A DNA stretch of 20,574 bases, taken from the NCBI GenBank assembly GCA_036386655.1, contig DASVVG010000151.1, positions 1 through 20,574 on the forward strand, given 5' to 3'. Of the stretch, positions 1 through 6,256 are shown one piece after another (positions within the stretch are counted from its first letter, which is position 1; each line of letters begins with the position of its first letter). The translations under genes and the position numbers were made by a program. Source of the stretch: JAHWJX01 sp036386655. GTDB taxonomy: Bacteria > Pseudomonadota > Alphaproteobacteria > Caulobacterales > Caulobacteraceae. The notes beneath the pieces were generated by a model. That model was not told where the DNA came from. It did no database searches and was given only the letters and a program-made list of their open reading frames with translations.

Positions 1-233
1 CCCGCCTCAGCGCCCGCGGGAACACCGTCGCCGGCGTTGTCGGCCACGGCCGTGGCCGGAGCGGCCGCGCCGTCGGCCGGGGCGGCCGCGCCGCCCGCGC
101 CCGTCGCCGGAGCGGTCGCACCCGCAGCCGGAGCCGCCGTCGTCGCGTCTTGCGCCAGCGCCGGCGCACTCGTGAGGAGCGCCAACGCGCCCGCGAGAGC
201 CAGAAGCGAAGTCTTGGTCTTGGTTTGGAGCAT
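1..233 (-). CDS. Exported Ala/Pro-rich protein, N-terminal fragment (possibly ExbB-like)
   Basis: This is the first 77 codons of a gene that runs off the left edge. The start is ATG at 233, preceded by AGGA at a good distance (AGGAACGGCGAACAATG). The protein begins MLQTKTKTSLLALAGALALL and continues to a signal-peptidase I site of the AxA type (APALA-QD, about residue 27). After the cleavage site it is almost entirely Ala, Pro, Gly and Thr, a low-complexity linker. What follows the linker is outside the window. In Caulobacterales and sphingomonads, ExbB/TolQ-type proton channel subunits of TonB systems often start with such a signal peptide plus Ala/Pro linker. That is only a guess, and an OmpA-like or other periplasmic protein fits equally well. 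The exported nature is well supported; the function is not. Confidence 0.6.
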   Translation of the reverse strand, partial: MLQTKTKTSLLALAGALALLTSAPALAQDATTAAPAAGATAPATGAGGAAAPADGAAAPATAVADNAGDGVPAGAEA

Positions 234-580
234 TGTTCGCCGTTCCTGGTTGGTCAGCACTTCGGACCGTGGGCCGCCGCGGGACGCGTCTTCACCCGTT
301 AACACTTGAGACGCGCAGCCGATCCCCTGAGGTTCCGCCCGTCCCTCGAAATTTTCGCGACCCAGGCGAGCGGCCGATCTCTTCGGCTCCCGTCCGGACC
401 GCGCCGCAAGCTCGCCTCCCGAGCGAGCCTCGCCGCTTCGCGAGCGTTGCGGCCTAGCTCCTTTGGCAATCCGTTTTAATGGCGTCAAGGCGACGCTGTC
501 GGACGCGCAGCCCGATCCATCCGCAGGCGCGGGATTTCGACGGAGGGCGATGGAGCGTCGACGAGCGCTCGAAGGAGCGA
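234..580. other. Intergenic region without a gene
   Basis: About 350 bases lie between the start of the left-edge gene and the 3' end of tRNA-Phe. I see no convincing coding region: the open frames here lack family-like sequence and shadow the tRNA or neighbouring gene. The stretch should hold the promoter of the left-edge gene, and its Shine-Dalgarno lies at 240-250. A small AT-rich palindrome, CGAAATTTTCG at 347-357, stands out against the GC-rich background and could be a regulator site. I found no clear hairpin with a T-run to end transcription after tRNA-Phe. Confidence 0.5.
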
Positions 581-656
581 TGGTGCCTGGGGCCGGAATC
601 GAACCAGCGACACGCGGATTTTCAATCCGCTGCTCTACCAACTGAGCTACCCAGGC
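581..656 (-). tRNA. tRNA-Phe (anticodon GAA)
   Basis: A complete 76-nt cloverleaf with genome-encoded CCA at 581-583. The acceptor stem GCCTGGG pairs perfectly with CCCAGGC. The D arm contains AGCTCAGTTGGTAGAGC, and the T arm has the standard GGTTCGATTCC loop. The anticodon loop reads TTGAAAA, giving anticodon GAA, with a GGATT/AATCC stem. It lies 56 bp downstream of yacG on the same strand, a position commonly seen in alphaproteobacteria, so it may be partly transcribed with that operon. Confidence 0.97.
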
Positions 657-712
657 GAGCGCTGCGCGCGGAGGCGGCGATATAGGCGAGGCGCCCGATG
701 CTGTCCAGCGCG

Positions 713-898
713 TCAGCCGTCCTCGTCGGGCTGATCGGCGTCGCGGTCGTCCTCGACGGCCGGCACCGCGTAGCGCCCGGTCAGCCAACGTTGCAGGTCG
801 ACGTCGGCGCACCGGCGCGAACAGAACGGCCGGTACTGCGGCTCCACCGGCTTGGCGCAGACCGCGCAACGAACGCCCGTGTCAGCACGGTCGCTCAT
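713..898 (-). CDS. yacG: DNA gyrase inhibitor / zinc-binding protein YacG
   Basis: A 61-aa protein of the YacG family, small zinc-finger proteins that bind GyrB and inhibit gyrase in E. coli. The four zinc ligands are visible as C11-x2-C14 and C26-x3-C30, followed by the family signature around RRCADVDLQRWLTGRYAVP. The C-terminus is a short acidic tail (EDDRDADQPDEDG), normal for the family. ATG at 898 overlaps the TGA of the RNase E/G gene (ATGA), so translation is probably coupled. It is the last protein gene of the murA-led unit and is followed by tRNA-Phe. Length and motif leave little doubt about the family. The gyrase role is inferred from E. coli. Confidence 0.93.
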   Translation of the reverse strand: MSDRADTGVRCAVCAKPVEPQYRPFCSRRCADVDLQRWLTGRYAVPAVEDDRDADQPDEDG

Positions 899-1962
899 GA
901 AGCGCGGACCTCGAAGCGGCCGCGAGTGAAGGAGGTCTGGGACTCGAGGGTGAAGCGGGGGCCGAGACGGTCGACCAACGCGGTCCGTAGCGCCTCCATT
1001 GCGGAGATCACATCCGGAGCCGCCTGCACGAGCAGGCGCGCGCCGCCGGACGCCCGGCCCTCCCGCTCGAGCGCTCGCGCCGCCTGAAGCGCGACGCTCG
1101 CAGCGGAGATCCTCCCGGATGCGTCGCAGAGCCGCTCGTGGATCGGCTGCTCGCGCCAGGGCTTCACCAGCTCGAACGCGCCGAAGCGGCTGATCGGCCC
1201 CAGCGCCACGCCGGGCTGGTCCGGGTGGAACGCCTCGCGCGCGGCGCGGGCGAGGGCGTCGCCGTCATGCCCTCGGCCGGCCAGATCGATGACGACGAGC
1301 CCTCCTAGCGCCTTCAACCGCAACAGGCGGGCCGCCTCGCCGATCGCGACCAGGTTCGCGGCGCGAGTGACGCGCTTGGAGTCCGCGCCCTGTCGCGCCC
1401 CGACATCGACGTCGACGGCCACTAGCGCACGGGTGGGTTCGATGGCCAGCGAGCCGCCCTCCGGCAGCGGGTGCACGGTCGCAAGCGCCTCCGCCTGCGC
1501 CTCGTCCGCGGCCTCGCGAGCCTCGGGGCCGCGGATGATGCGACTTCGCGGCGCGAAGGCTTGCAGGCGCTCTTCGAGGGTGGGCGCAGGCGACAGCACG
1601 CGCGGGGCCGCGCCCTCCCCCGCTCCGAGCAGCCGGACGGACGGCCCCTTGGCGTCGGGGCCGCCGCGGGACTCCGCCGTCACCTCCACCTCGACCGCCG
1701 CGCCCTCGACGAGCGGGAGCTCGCGCGACAGCGGCGCCACCGCCTCCGGGCCCTGTCCGAGGTCTAGGAAGGCGAGGTTCAGCGTCCGGTCGACGCGGCG
1801 GACGCGCCCGCAGACCCGCGCGCCGAGGCGCTGGGACGTCGGTCCTCCCTCGCGCTCGATCAGCAGCCGCTCCGGCCGGCCGCGTAGCTGCACCACGCCG
1901 CGGGTCTCGCCGAACGCCTTGTCGATGAAGAGGGCGCGACCGCGCTGCGGCTCGTCGTTCAT
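895..1962 (-). CDS. rng: Short ribonuclease E/G family protein
   Basis: A 355-aa RNase E/G homologue acting in RNA processing or decay. Residues about 12-115 resemble the N-terminal RNase H-like/S1 part (RRVDRTLNLAFLDLGQG). Residues about 175-275 are the DNase I-like catalytic core. VAVDVDVGARQG at 181-192 and GGLVVIDLAG at 220-229 align with the SIDIN and IVIDF motifs of E. coli RNase E, so D184 and D226 match the metal ligands D303 and D346. The RNase E residue N305 is replaced by D186. The CPxCxG zinc-link and everything after it are missing, making it much shorter than RNase E (1061 aa in E. coli) or RNase G (about 490 aa). A longer frame exists upstream, but ATG at 1962 was chosen: it overlaps the maf TGA as ATGA and homology begins there. 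RNase G-like rRNA 5'-end maturation is inferred only. Confidence 0.88.
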   Translation of the reverse strand: MNDEPQRGRALFIDKAFGETRGVVQLRGRPERLLIEREGGPTSQRLGARVCGRVRRVDRTLNLAFLDLGQGPEAVAPLSRELPLVEGAAVEVEVTAESRGGPDAKGPSVRLLGAGEGAAPRVLSPAPTLEERLQAFAPRSRIIRGPEAREAADEAQAEALATVHPLPEGGSLAIEPTRALVAVDVDVGARQGADSKRVTRAANLVAIGEAARLLRLKALGGLVVIDLAGRGHDGDALARAAREAFHPDQPGVALGPISRFGAFELVKPWREQPIHERLCDASGRISAASVALQAARALEREGRASGGARLLVQAAPDVISAMEALRTALVDRLGPRFTLESQTSFTRGRFEVRAS

Positions 1963-2540
1963 GACCGCCAGCCCAGGCCGTCGAGCAGGCACAGCGTCTC
2001 GTAGAGCGGCAGGCCGACCACGCCGGAATAGGAGCCGTGCAGGTCGAGCACGAACGCGCCCGCGCGGCCCTGCACCCCGTAGCCCCCGGCCTTTCCGCGC
2101 CACTCGCCGGAGGCGACATACCCGTCGATCTCGGCCGGTGTCAGCCGCTTGAAGTGCAGCCGGGACTCGGAGACACGCGCGGCCTCTCGCCCGTCCGGCG
2201 CCATGACCGCGACGCCGGTCAGCACCCGGTGCGCGCGGCCGGAGAGCAGCGCGAGCCAGCGGCGCACCTCCTCCTCGCCCTCAGCCTTCGGCAGCAACCG
2301 TCGCCCGACCGCCACCACCGTGTCCGCAGCTAGAACGTACGCGCCGCGGCGCATGGGCGCGACCGCCCTCGCCTTCTCGCGGGCGAGCCGCTCCGCCAGC
2401 GCCCGCGGAGTTTCCTTCCTGTGGGGGTTTTCGTCGATGTCGGCCGCGAGGACCTCAGACGGCTCGACGCCGACCTGCCGCAGCAGCTCGAGTCGGCGCG
2501 GGCTGGCGCTGGCCAGCACGAGGGGAGGACGCGAACTCAT
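1959..2540 (-). CDS. maf: Maf family nucleoside triphosphate pyrophosphatase (YhdE type)
   Basis: A 193-aa Maf protein, hydrolysing non-canonical or surplus (d)NTPs to the monophosphate and pyrophosphate in the cytoplasm. The start LVLASASPRRLELL (7-20) is the family signature, with S11 and R15/R16. The catalytic Asp is D73 in LAADTVVAVG. GEWRGKAGGYGVQGRAG (145-161) carries the Lys and Gln that mark the dTTP/UTP-specific YhdE group rather than the YceF (m7GTP) group. The assignment to pyrimidine substrates therefore follows from family knowledge. The ATG at 2540 shares one base with the UPF0262 stop (TGATG), and its own TGA overlaps the RNase start, so it is tightly embedded in the operon. 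Confidence 0.95.
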   Translation of the reverse strand: MSSRPPLVLASASPRRLELLRQVGVEPSEVLAADIDENPHRKETPRALAERLAREKARAVAPMRRGAYVLAADTVVAVGRRLLPKAEGEEEVRRWLALLSGRAHRVLTGVAVMAPDGREAARVSESRLHFKRLTPAEIDGYVASGEWRGKAGGYGVQGRAGAFVLDLHGSYSGVVGLPLYETLCLLDGLGWRS

Positions 2541-3004
2541 CAGCCCCGCCGGTGCAGCGCGCAGATGAGCGTGAACAGGCGCCGCGCGGTGTCGAGGTCG
2601 GTCTCGATCTTGCCCGCGAGCCGCTCCTGCAGAAGGCGGGCGGCTTCGTCGTGGAGGCCGCGACGGCCCATGTCGACGCCCTCGATGCGGCTGGGCGAGG
2701 CTTCGCGGATGGCTTCATCGTAGCTGGCGCAGATCATCATGTAGTCGCGGATCGAACGCTTCAGCGGCGACAGCGCCAGGATATGGGCACGGGCGTAACT
2801 CGGGCCTTCGACCTCGAAGGCCAGCCGGTTCTCGCGGCAGGAGATGCGCAGGTGGTAGGGGCCGCCGCCGGCGCCTTCGGGACGGAAGCTGTTCTGCTCC
2901 AGCAGGTCCGCCACGGCGACTTCCCGGTCGTGTTCGAGTTCGGTGGACGCGGCGGCCAGCGACTCCGGATCGATGCTGACGGAGCGCAGGCGGTGATCGC
3001 CCAT
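2540..3004 (-). CDS. UPF0262 family protein
   Basis: A 154-aa protein recognisable as UPF0262, an uncharacterised family nearly confined to alphaproteobacteria. It begins MGDHRLRSVSIDPESL and contains the conserved stretches NSFRPEG (38-44), YHLRISCRENRLAFEV and SPLKRSIRDYMMIC. No membrane segment, signal peptide or catalytic motif is evident, so it is probably cytoplasmic. It starts 9 nt after the DUF2948 stop and ends overlapping maf. Its steady presence beside murA, maf and RNase E/G suggests a housekeeping role, but no function can be given. Confidence 0.92.
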   Translation of the reverse strand: MGDHRLRSVSIDPESLAAASTELEHDREVAVADLLEQNSFRPEGAGGGPYHLRISCRENRLAFEVEGPSYARAHILALSPLKRSIRDYMMICASYDEAIREASPSRIEGVDMGRRGLHDEAARLLQERLAGKIETDLDTARRLFTLICALHRRG

Positions 3005-3013
3005 AGCGGCGCC

Positions 3014-3457
3014 TCAGCTGTCCGCGTGGCGCGGGGCCCGCGGCGTGGGCCAGGGCGCCGACAGATCGGCCAGCACCGCGTCCAGCGCCTCCACGTCGGC
3101 GCGCAGATCGCCCCCGCCGGCGAAGGTGAGCACGAGCGTCCCGCCGGGATCTTCCGCGTCGCCGTTCGGCTCGAACGTGACGGCGAGCAGGGAGAGCACC
3201 GCCGTCTTCGCCTCCCGCCGGATGCGGCGCGACTTGACGTCAAGGACGCCGCCTAGCTGCAACGCGGCGCGGACCCGCTCGTGGCGGCTCGATTCCCAGC
3301 GGAAGCGGTTGAGCACCACGGTCAGCCGCCGCGCCTGCGGCTCGTGCAGGATGTCGCCGACCTTCACGATCGCGTCCTGCAGGGCGGCCGAGATGACCTG
3401 GAGGTCGTCTGCGTCCTCGGCCAGGAGCCGCAGCGGGCGTGCCCCGGCCTGCGCCAT
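3014..3457 (-). CDS. DUF2948 family protein
   Basis: A 147-aa protein of the DUF2948 type, an alphaproteobacterial family with no known function. Typical sequence includes PLRLLAEDADDLQVISAALQDA near the N-terminus and RRLTVVLNRFRWE in the middle. The segment TLVLTFAGGGDLRADVEALDAVLADLS follows near the C-terminus. The fold looks soluble and mixed alpha/beta, with no membrane segment. ATG at 3457 shares one base with the murA TGA (TGATG), implying coupling to murA translation. In many alphaproteobacteria hisD follows this gene; here UPF0262 follows directly. Confidence 0.9.
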   Translation of the reverse strand: MAQAGARPLRLLAEDADDLQVISAALQDAIVKVGDILHEPQARRLTVVLNRFRWESSRHERVRAALQLGGVLDVKSRRIRREAKTAVLSLLAVTFEPNGDAEDPGGTLVLTFAGGGDLRADVEALDAVLADLSAPWPTPRAPRHADS

Positions 3458-4740
3458 CAGTAGTCGCTCCCGTCCTTGATGCGGCGCACTCGCGCTCCGC
3501 AGGCGGTCAGCTTCTCCTCCAGACGTTCGAAGCCTCGATCGAGGTGGTAGACGCGGTTGACGACGGTCTCGCCCTCCGCCGCCAGCCCCGCGATGACGAG
3601 GCTGACGGAGGCGCGCAGGTCAGTGGCCATGACCTCGGCGCCGTGCAGGTGCTCGACGCCGTGCACGCGAGCCTCGCCGCCCGAGACGTCGATGTGCGCG
3701 CCCAGGCGCATCAGCTCCGGCGCGTGCATGAAGCGGTTTTCGAAGATGGTCTCGCGGAAGACGCTCTCGCCCTCGGCCATCGTCATCAGCGCCATGAACT
3801 GCGCCTGCAGGTCGGTGGCGAAGCCGGGATAGGGAGCCGTGGTGACCTCCACGCCCTTCAGGCGCGCGCCGTTGCGGCTGATCTGGACGCCGTCGTTGAG
3901 GCGCCCGACCTCTGCGCCCGCTTCCTCCAGCTTGACCAATAGGGCGTCGATCAGGTCGGGGCGAACCTTGGTCAGCTTCACGTCGCCCCCGGCCATGGCG
4001 GCCGCGACGGCGTAGGTGCCGGCCTCGATACGGTCGGGGATCACGGCGTGGGTGGCGCCGTGGAGCTTCGGCACGCCGGTGATGCGGAGCGTGGAGGTGC
4101 CCACACCTTCGATCCTGGCCCCCATGGCGTTGAGACAGTCGGCGAGGTCGCCGATCTCCGGCTCTCGCGCGGCGTTCTCAAGGATCGTCTCGCCCTCCGC
4201 CAGCACGGCGGCCAGCAGGGTGTGTTCGGTGGCGCCAACGGACACGAACGGGAACTCGATGCGGGCGCCCTTCAGGCCGTGGGCGGCGGTGGCGTAGACG
4301 TAGCCCGCGTTCAGGTCGATGTGCGCGCCGAGCTGCTCCAGCGCCTTCAGGTGCAGGTCCACGGGGCGGGCGCCGATGGTGCAGCCGCCGGGAAGGCTGA
4401 CCTTGGCGTGCCCCTCGCGCGCCAGCAGCGGGCCCAGCACGTTGAACGAGGCGCGCATCTGGCGGACGAGCTCGTACGGCGCGTAGGCGGAGGTGATCTC
4501 CGCCGCGTGGAGGATGGTCTCAGAGCCGCCGGGCCCGTCCATCTCCACCACCCGGACGCCCAGCCGCTCGAGCAGGCGGCCGAGGAAGCGGGTGTCGGCC
4601 AAGCGCGGCATGTTGGTCAGCCGAAGGGGCTGGTCGGTCAACAGGCTGGCGGCCATCAGCTTGATGGCGGAGTTCTTGGCGCCGCTGATCGGGATTTCTC
4701 CCTGCAGCCGCGCGCCGCCTTCGATGGCGATACGATCCAT
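3457..4740 (-). CDS. murA: UDP-N-acetylglucosamine 1-carboxyvinyltransferase MurA
   Basis: A 427-aa full-length MurA, the cytoplasmic enzyme that moves the enolpyruvyl group of PEP to UDP-GlcNAc in the first committed step of peptidoglycan synthesis. Visible hallmarks are GAKNSA (20-25, K22 and N23 at the active site) and LVRQMRASFNVLGPLL (91-106). The loop LPGGCTIGARPVDLHL carries C120, equivalent to E. coli Cys115, the residue alkylated by fosfomycin. The presence of Cys rather than Asp predicts a fosfomycin-sensitive enzyme as far as this residue goes. The start at 4740 gives the standard N-terminus MDRIAIEGG. It sits 44 bp after the preceding hypothetical gene and overlaps DUF2948 downstream. 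Confidence 0.98.
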   Translation of the reverse strand: MDRIAIEGGARLQGEIPISGAKNSAIKLMAASLLTDQPLRLTNMPRLADTRFLGRLLERLGVRVVEMDGPGGSETILHAAEITSAYAPYELVRQMRASFNVLGPLLAREGHAKVSLPGGCTIGARPVDLHLKALEQLGAHIDLNAGYVYATAAHGLKGARIEFPFVSVGATEHTLLAAVLAEGETILENAAREPEIGDLADCLNAMGARIEGVGTSTLRITGVPKLHGATHAVIPDRIEAGTYAVAAAMAGGDVKLTKVRPDLIDALLVKLEEAGAEVGRLNDGVQISRNGARLKGVEVTTAPYPGFATDLQAQFMALMTMAEGESVFRETIFENRFMHAPELMRLGAHIDVSGGEARVHGVEHLHGAEVMATDLRASVSLVIAGLAAEGETVVNRVYHLDRGFERLEEKLTACGARVRRIKDGSDY

Positions 4741-4784
4741 CGCGCCTCTCTACAGATCGGCCCCGCGCTTACAAGCGGCGGCGT

Positions 4785-5135
4785 TCAGAGGTGCTCCCGC
4801 GGATCGAAGGGCGTGCCGTCGAACCAGCTCAGCTCGTAGCTCCGCTCGGCGGCCTCCAGCGTGGCTTTGGCGATCTTCATGGCGTGGGAGAGCGCCTGCC
4901 AGCCGTCCACGCCGAAGAGGGCGCGGCCATGGGGCATGGAAGTCTCGTCGTCGAGGCCGCGCAGGCGCAGGGCGCACGCCCAGAGCCCCTCGTCGCTGAC
5001 CCGGTACGGGGCGGAGATCTCGATTCCGAGCTCCAGTTCCTCGCCCGTCTCCGGCTGGCGCAGGCGGATGCTCCGCAGCACCTGGTAGGGCTCGGGCGCG
5101 CGGCTGGCGGCGGTGTCGACGACAGGGTCGCTCAC
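4785..5135 (-). CDS. Conserved hypothetical protein (possibly DUF6968-like) ahead of murA
   Basis: A 116-aa soluble protein starting with GTG at 5135. The start is supported by a GTGA overlap with the stop of the 43-aa gene before it. Sequence features include a beta-rich middle (EELELGIEISAPY, residues 32-44; WACALRLRGLD). A helical stretch, GWQALSHAMKIAKATLEAA (78-96), precedes ELSWFDGTP near the C-terminus. This arrangement reminds me of small DUF6968-type proteins, but I am not certain of the family number. There is no signal peptide or membrane helix. Its place directly upstream of murA in a coupled unit suggests co-expression with cell-wall synthesis; the function is unknown. Confidence 0.72.
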   Translation of the reverse strand: MSDPVVDTAASRAPEPYQVLRSIRLRQPETGEELELGIEISAPYRVSDEGLWACALRLRGLDDETSMPHGRALFGVDGWQALSHAMKIAKATLEAAERSYELSWFDGTPFDPREHL

Positions 5136-5263
5136 GGCGCCTTCGGATCGGGAGCAGCCGGGGCCTTGCGGCGACGGAGGTTGGCGCGCAGGGCCTGCGC
5201 CAGGCGGTTCTCGCGCTCGGCGGCGGGGGGCTTCGGCGGCGGGGGCGGAGCCTCGTCGTTCAT
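5132..5263 (-). CDS. Small basic conserved protein (43 aa), first gene of the murA unit
   Basis: A short open frame starting ATG at 5263. It encodes MNDEAPPPPPKPPAAEREN, followed by RLAQALRANLRRRKAPAAP and a short tail. The proline-rich N-terminus leads into a strongly basic amphipathic helix around LAQALRANLRRRK (21-33). I recognise the pattern R-x-N/A-R-L-A-x-A-L-R-A-N-L-R-R-R-K as a recurring tiny protein in alphaproteobacterial genomes, usually annotated hypothetical. Its TGA overlaps the GTG of the next gene (GTGA), good evidence that it is translated. The Shine-Dalgarno is weak. It may bind RNA or ribosomes given its charge, but that is a guess. Confidence 0.72.
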   Translation of the reverse strand: MNDEAPPPPPKPPAAERENRLAQALRANLRRRKAPAAPDPKAP

Positions 5264-5350
5264 CCGTCAGCGGGTGCGCGCAGCCGCCGCGCGGGTCAAG
5301 CCTGTTTGCACTTCCCCTCCCCCGCCCCGCCCGCTATATGCCCCCGTCCC
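5264..5350. promoter_or_regulatory. Divergent promoter region: murA unit (minus) and tRNA-Thr (plus)
   Basis: This 87-bp gap separates two divergent transcription units. On the plus strand a TATAT box at 5335-5339 sits about 12 bp before the tRNA, a reasonable -10, but no good -35 lies 16-18 bp upstream (TTGCAC at 5306 is too far). A C-rich tract, CTTCCCCTCCCCCGCCCCG, separates the two. On the minus strand TTGACC (5294-5299 reversed) could be a -35 for the murA unit, with only a GC-rich, poor -10 after it. Confidence 0.35.
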
Positions 5351-5425
<75 letters not shown>

Positions 5426-5505
5426 GTCACCCCTCACAATCCCTCGTCGCTCCTGTGGGGACCGCACCTCTGAACGAGCTGAGCAACAGGCGCGTTCAAG
5501 AGCAC

Positions 5506-5538
5506 CGGGCGCTGGGTGACCGCGGCGCCCGATCTTTT
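5506..5538 (+). terminator. Rho-independent terminator after tRNA-Thr
   Basis: A 7-bp GC stem CGGGCGC (5506-5512) / GCGCCCG (5525-5531) with a 12-nt loop is followed by ATCTTTT. It lies 80 bp downstream of the tRNA-Thr 3' end on the same strand, in a fit position to end that short transcript. The T-run is short (TCTTTT), so efficiency is uncertain. The 80 bases between the tRNA and the hairpin contain no recognisable gene. Confidence 0.55.
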
Positions 5539-5607
5539 CACCTCTGGTGAGTCGATGAGCGAGTTTCTCTCGCTTCGGGAGGCGCGTCAGCCTGCGCTCG
5601 CGCCTCC
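5538..5607. repeat. Three consecutive small hairpins between converging genes
   Basis: The perfect inverted repeats are TCACC/GGTGA (5538-5542/5546-5550), AGCGAG/CTCGCT (5558-5563/5569-5574, loop TTTCT) and GGAGGCGCG/CGCGCCTCC (5578-5586/5599-5607, 12-nt loop). They lie just past the stop of the thioredoxin-like gene (5625, minus strand) and after the tRNA-Thr terminator. None is followed by a clear T-run on either strand. The last, a 9-bp GC stem, is the best candidate for ending or protecting the dsbD/thioredoxin transcript. Confidence 0.45.
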
Positions 5608-5624
5608 CTCCTCGTTCTGGCCGC

Positions 5625-6245
5625 TCAGGCCTTGTACTTGACCGCGCAGCCGTAGGGCTTGGACGAAGCGATCGCCACCGCGCGCTTGGCCTTCACGTCA
5701 GCCAGCGCCAGCCGGACCAGCTGCTTGGCACGCTTCAGGTCCGCGGGATTGGCGGTGGGCACGTCGTCGATGCCGCCAGCGTAGACCAGCCGCCCCTGCG
5801 GGTTGATGACGAACATGTGGGGCGTGGTCTTGGCCCCGTAGAGCCGGCCCACCGCTCCGCTGGGATCGAGCAGCACCGCGGTCGGCGCGGCGCCGCGCGA
5901 GGCGGTCAGCTGCTTGGCCGCCGCGCCGTTCACGTGGCCCTGCTGGCCGGGGGCCGAGGAGACGATCGACAGCCACACCACGCCGTCCTTGGTCGCCTCG
6001 CGCTGCAGCGCCTGCATGTTCCCGCTGTAGTGCTTCTTCACATACGGGCACTCGTGGTTGGTCCACTCCAGCACCACCGTCTTGCCGCGGTACTGGCTGA
6101 GCGAGCGGGTCTTCCCGTCCGCATCCGGGGCGGAGAAGTTGGGGGCCGGCTGGCCGATGATCGGGCCGGCCCCCTGGGCCGTCGCCGCACCGGTGGTGAG
6201 TACGGCCGCCGCCGCCGCAAGCGCGAGATTCCGTCGAGTGAACAT
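5625..6245 (-). CDS. Exported thioredoxin-fold (redoxin/AhpC-TSA-like) protein
   Basis: A 206-aa protein starting ATG at 6245 behind a strong Shine-Dalgarno (AAGGAGG, 5-nt spacer). A longer open frame upstream is only the dsbD 3' end in another frame. The N-terminus MFTRRNLALAAAAAVLTTGA with cleavage near ATAQG is a signal peptide, and TRRNLAL resembles a weak Tat motif. The mature part is a redoxin fold: GQPAPNFSAPDADGKTRSLS (31-50), then VVLEWTNHECPYVKKH with C66. The cis-Pro region is KTTPHMFVINPQGRLVYAGGIDD (139-161). The C66-P-Y-V site has only one Cys in the usual CxxC place; a second Cys, C200, lies near the C-terminus. It probably acts in the periplasm as a thiol reductase or peroxiredoxin-like partner of the DsbD encoded 11 bp upstream. 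Confidence 0.87.
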   Translation of the reverse strand: MFTRRNLALAAAAAVLTTGAATAQGAGPIIGQPAPNFSAPDADGKTRSLSQYRGKTVVLEWTNHECPYVKKHYSGNMQALQREATKDGVVWLSIVSSAPGQQGHVNGAAAKQLTASRGAAPTAVLLDPSGAVGRLYGAKTTPHMFVINPQGRLVYAGGIDDVPTANPADLKRAKQLVRLALADVKAKRAVAIASSKPYGCAVKYKA

Positions 6246-6256
6246 GGTCGCCTCCT

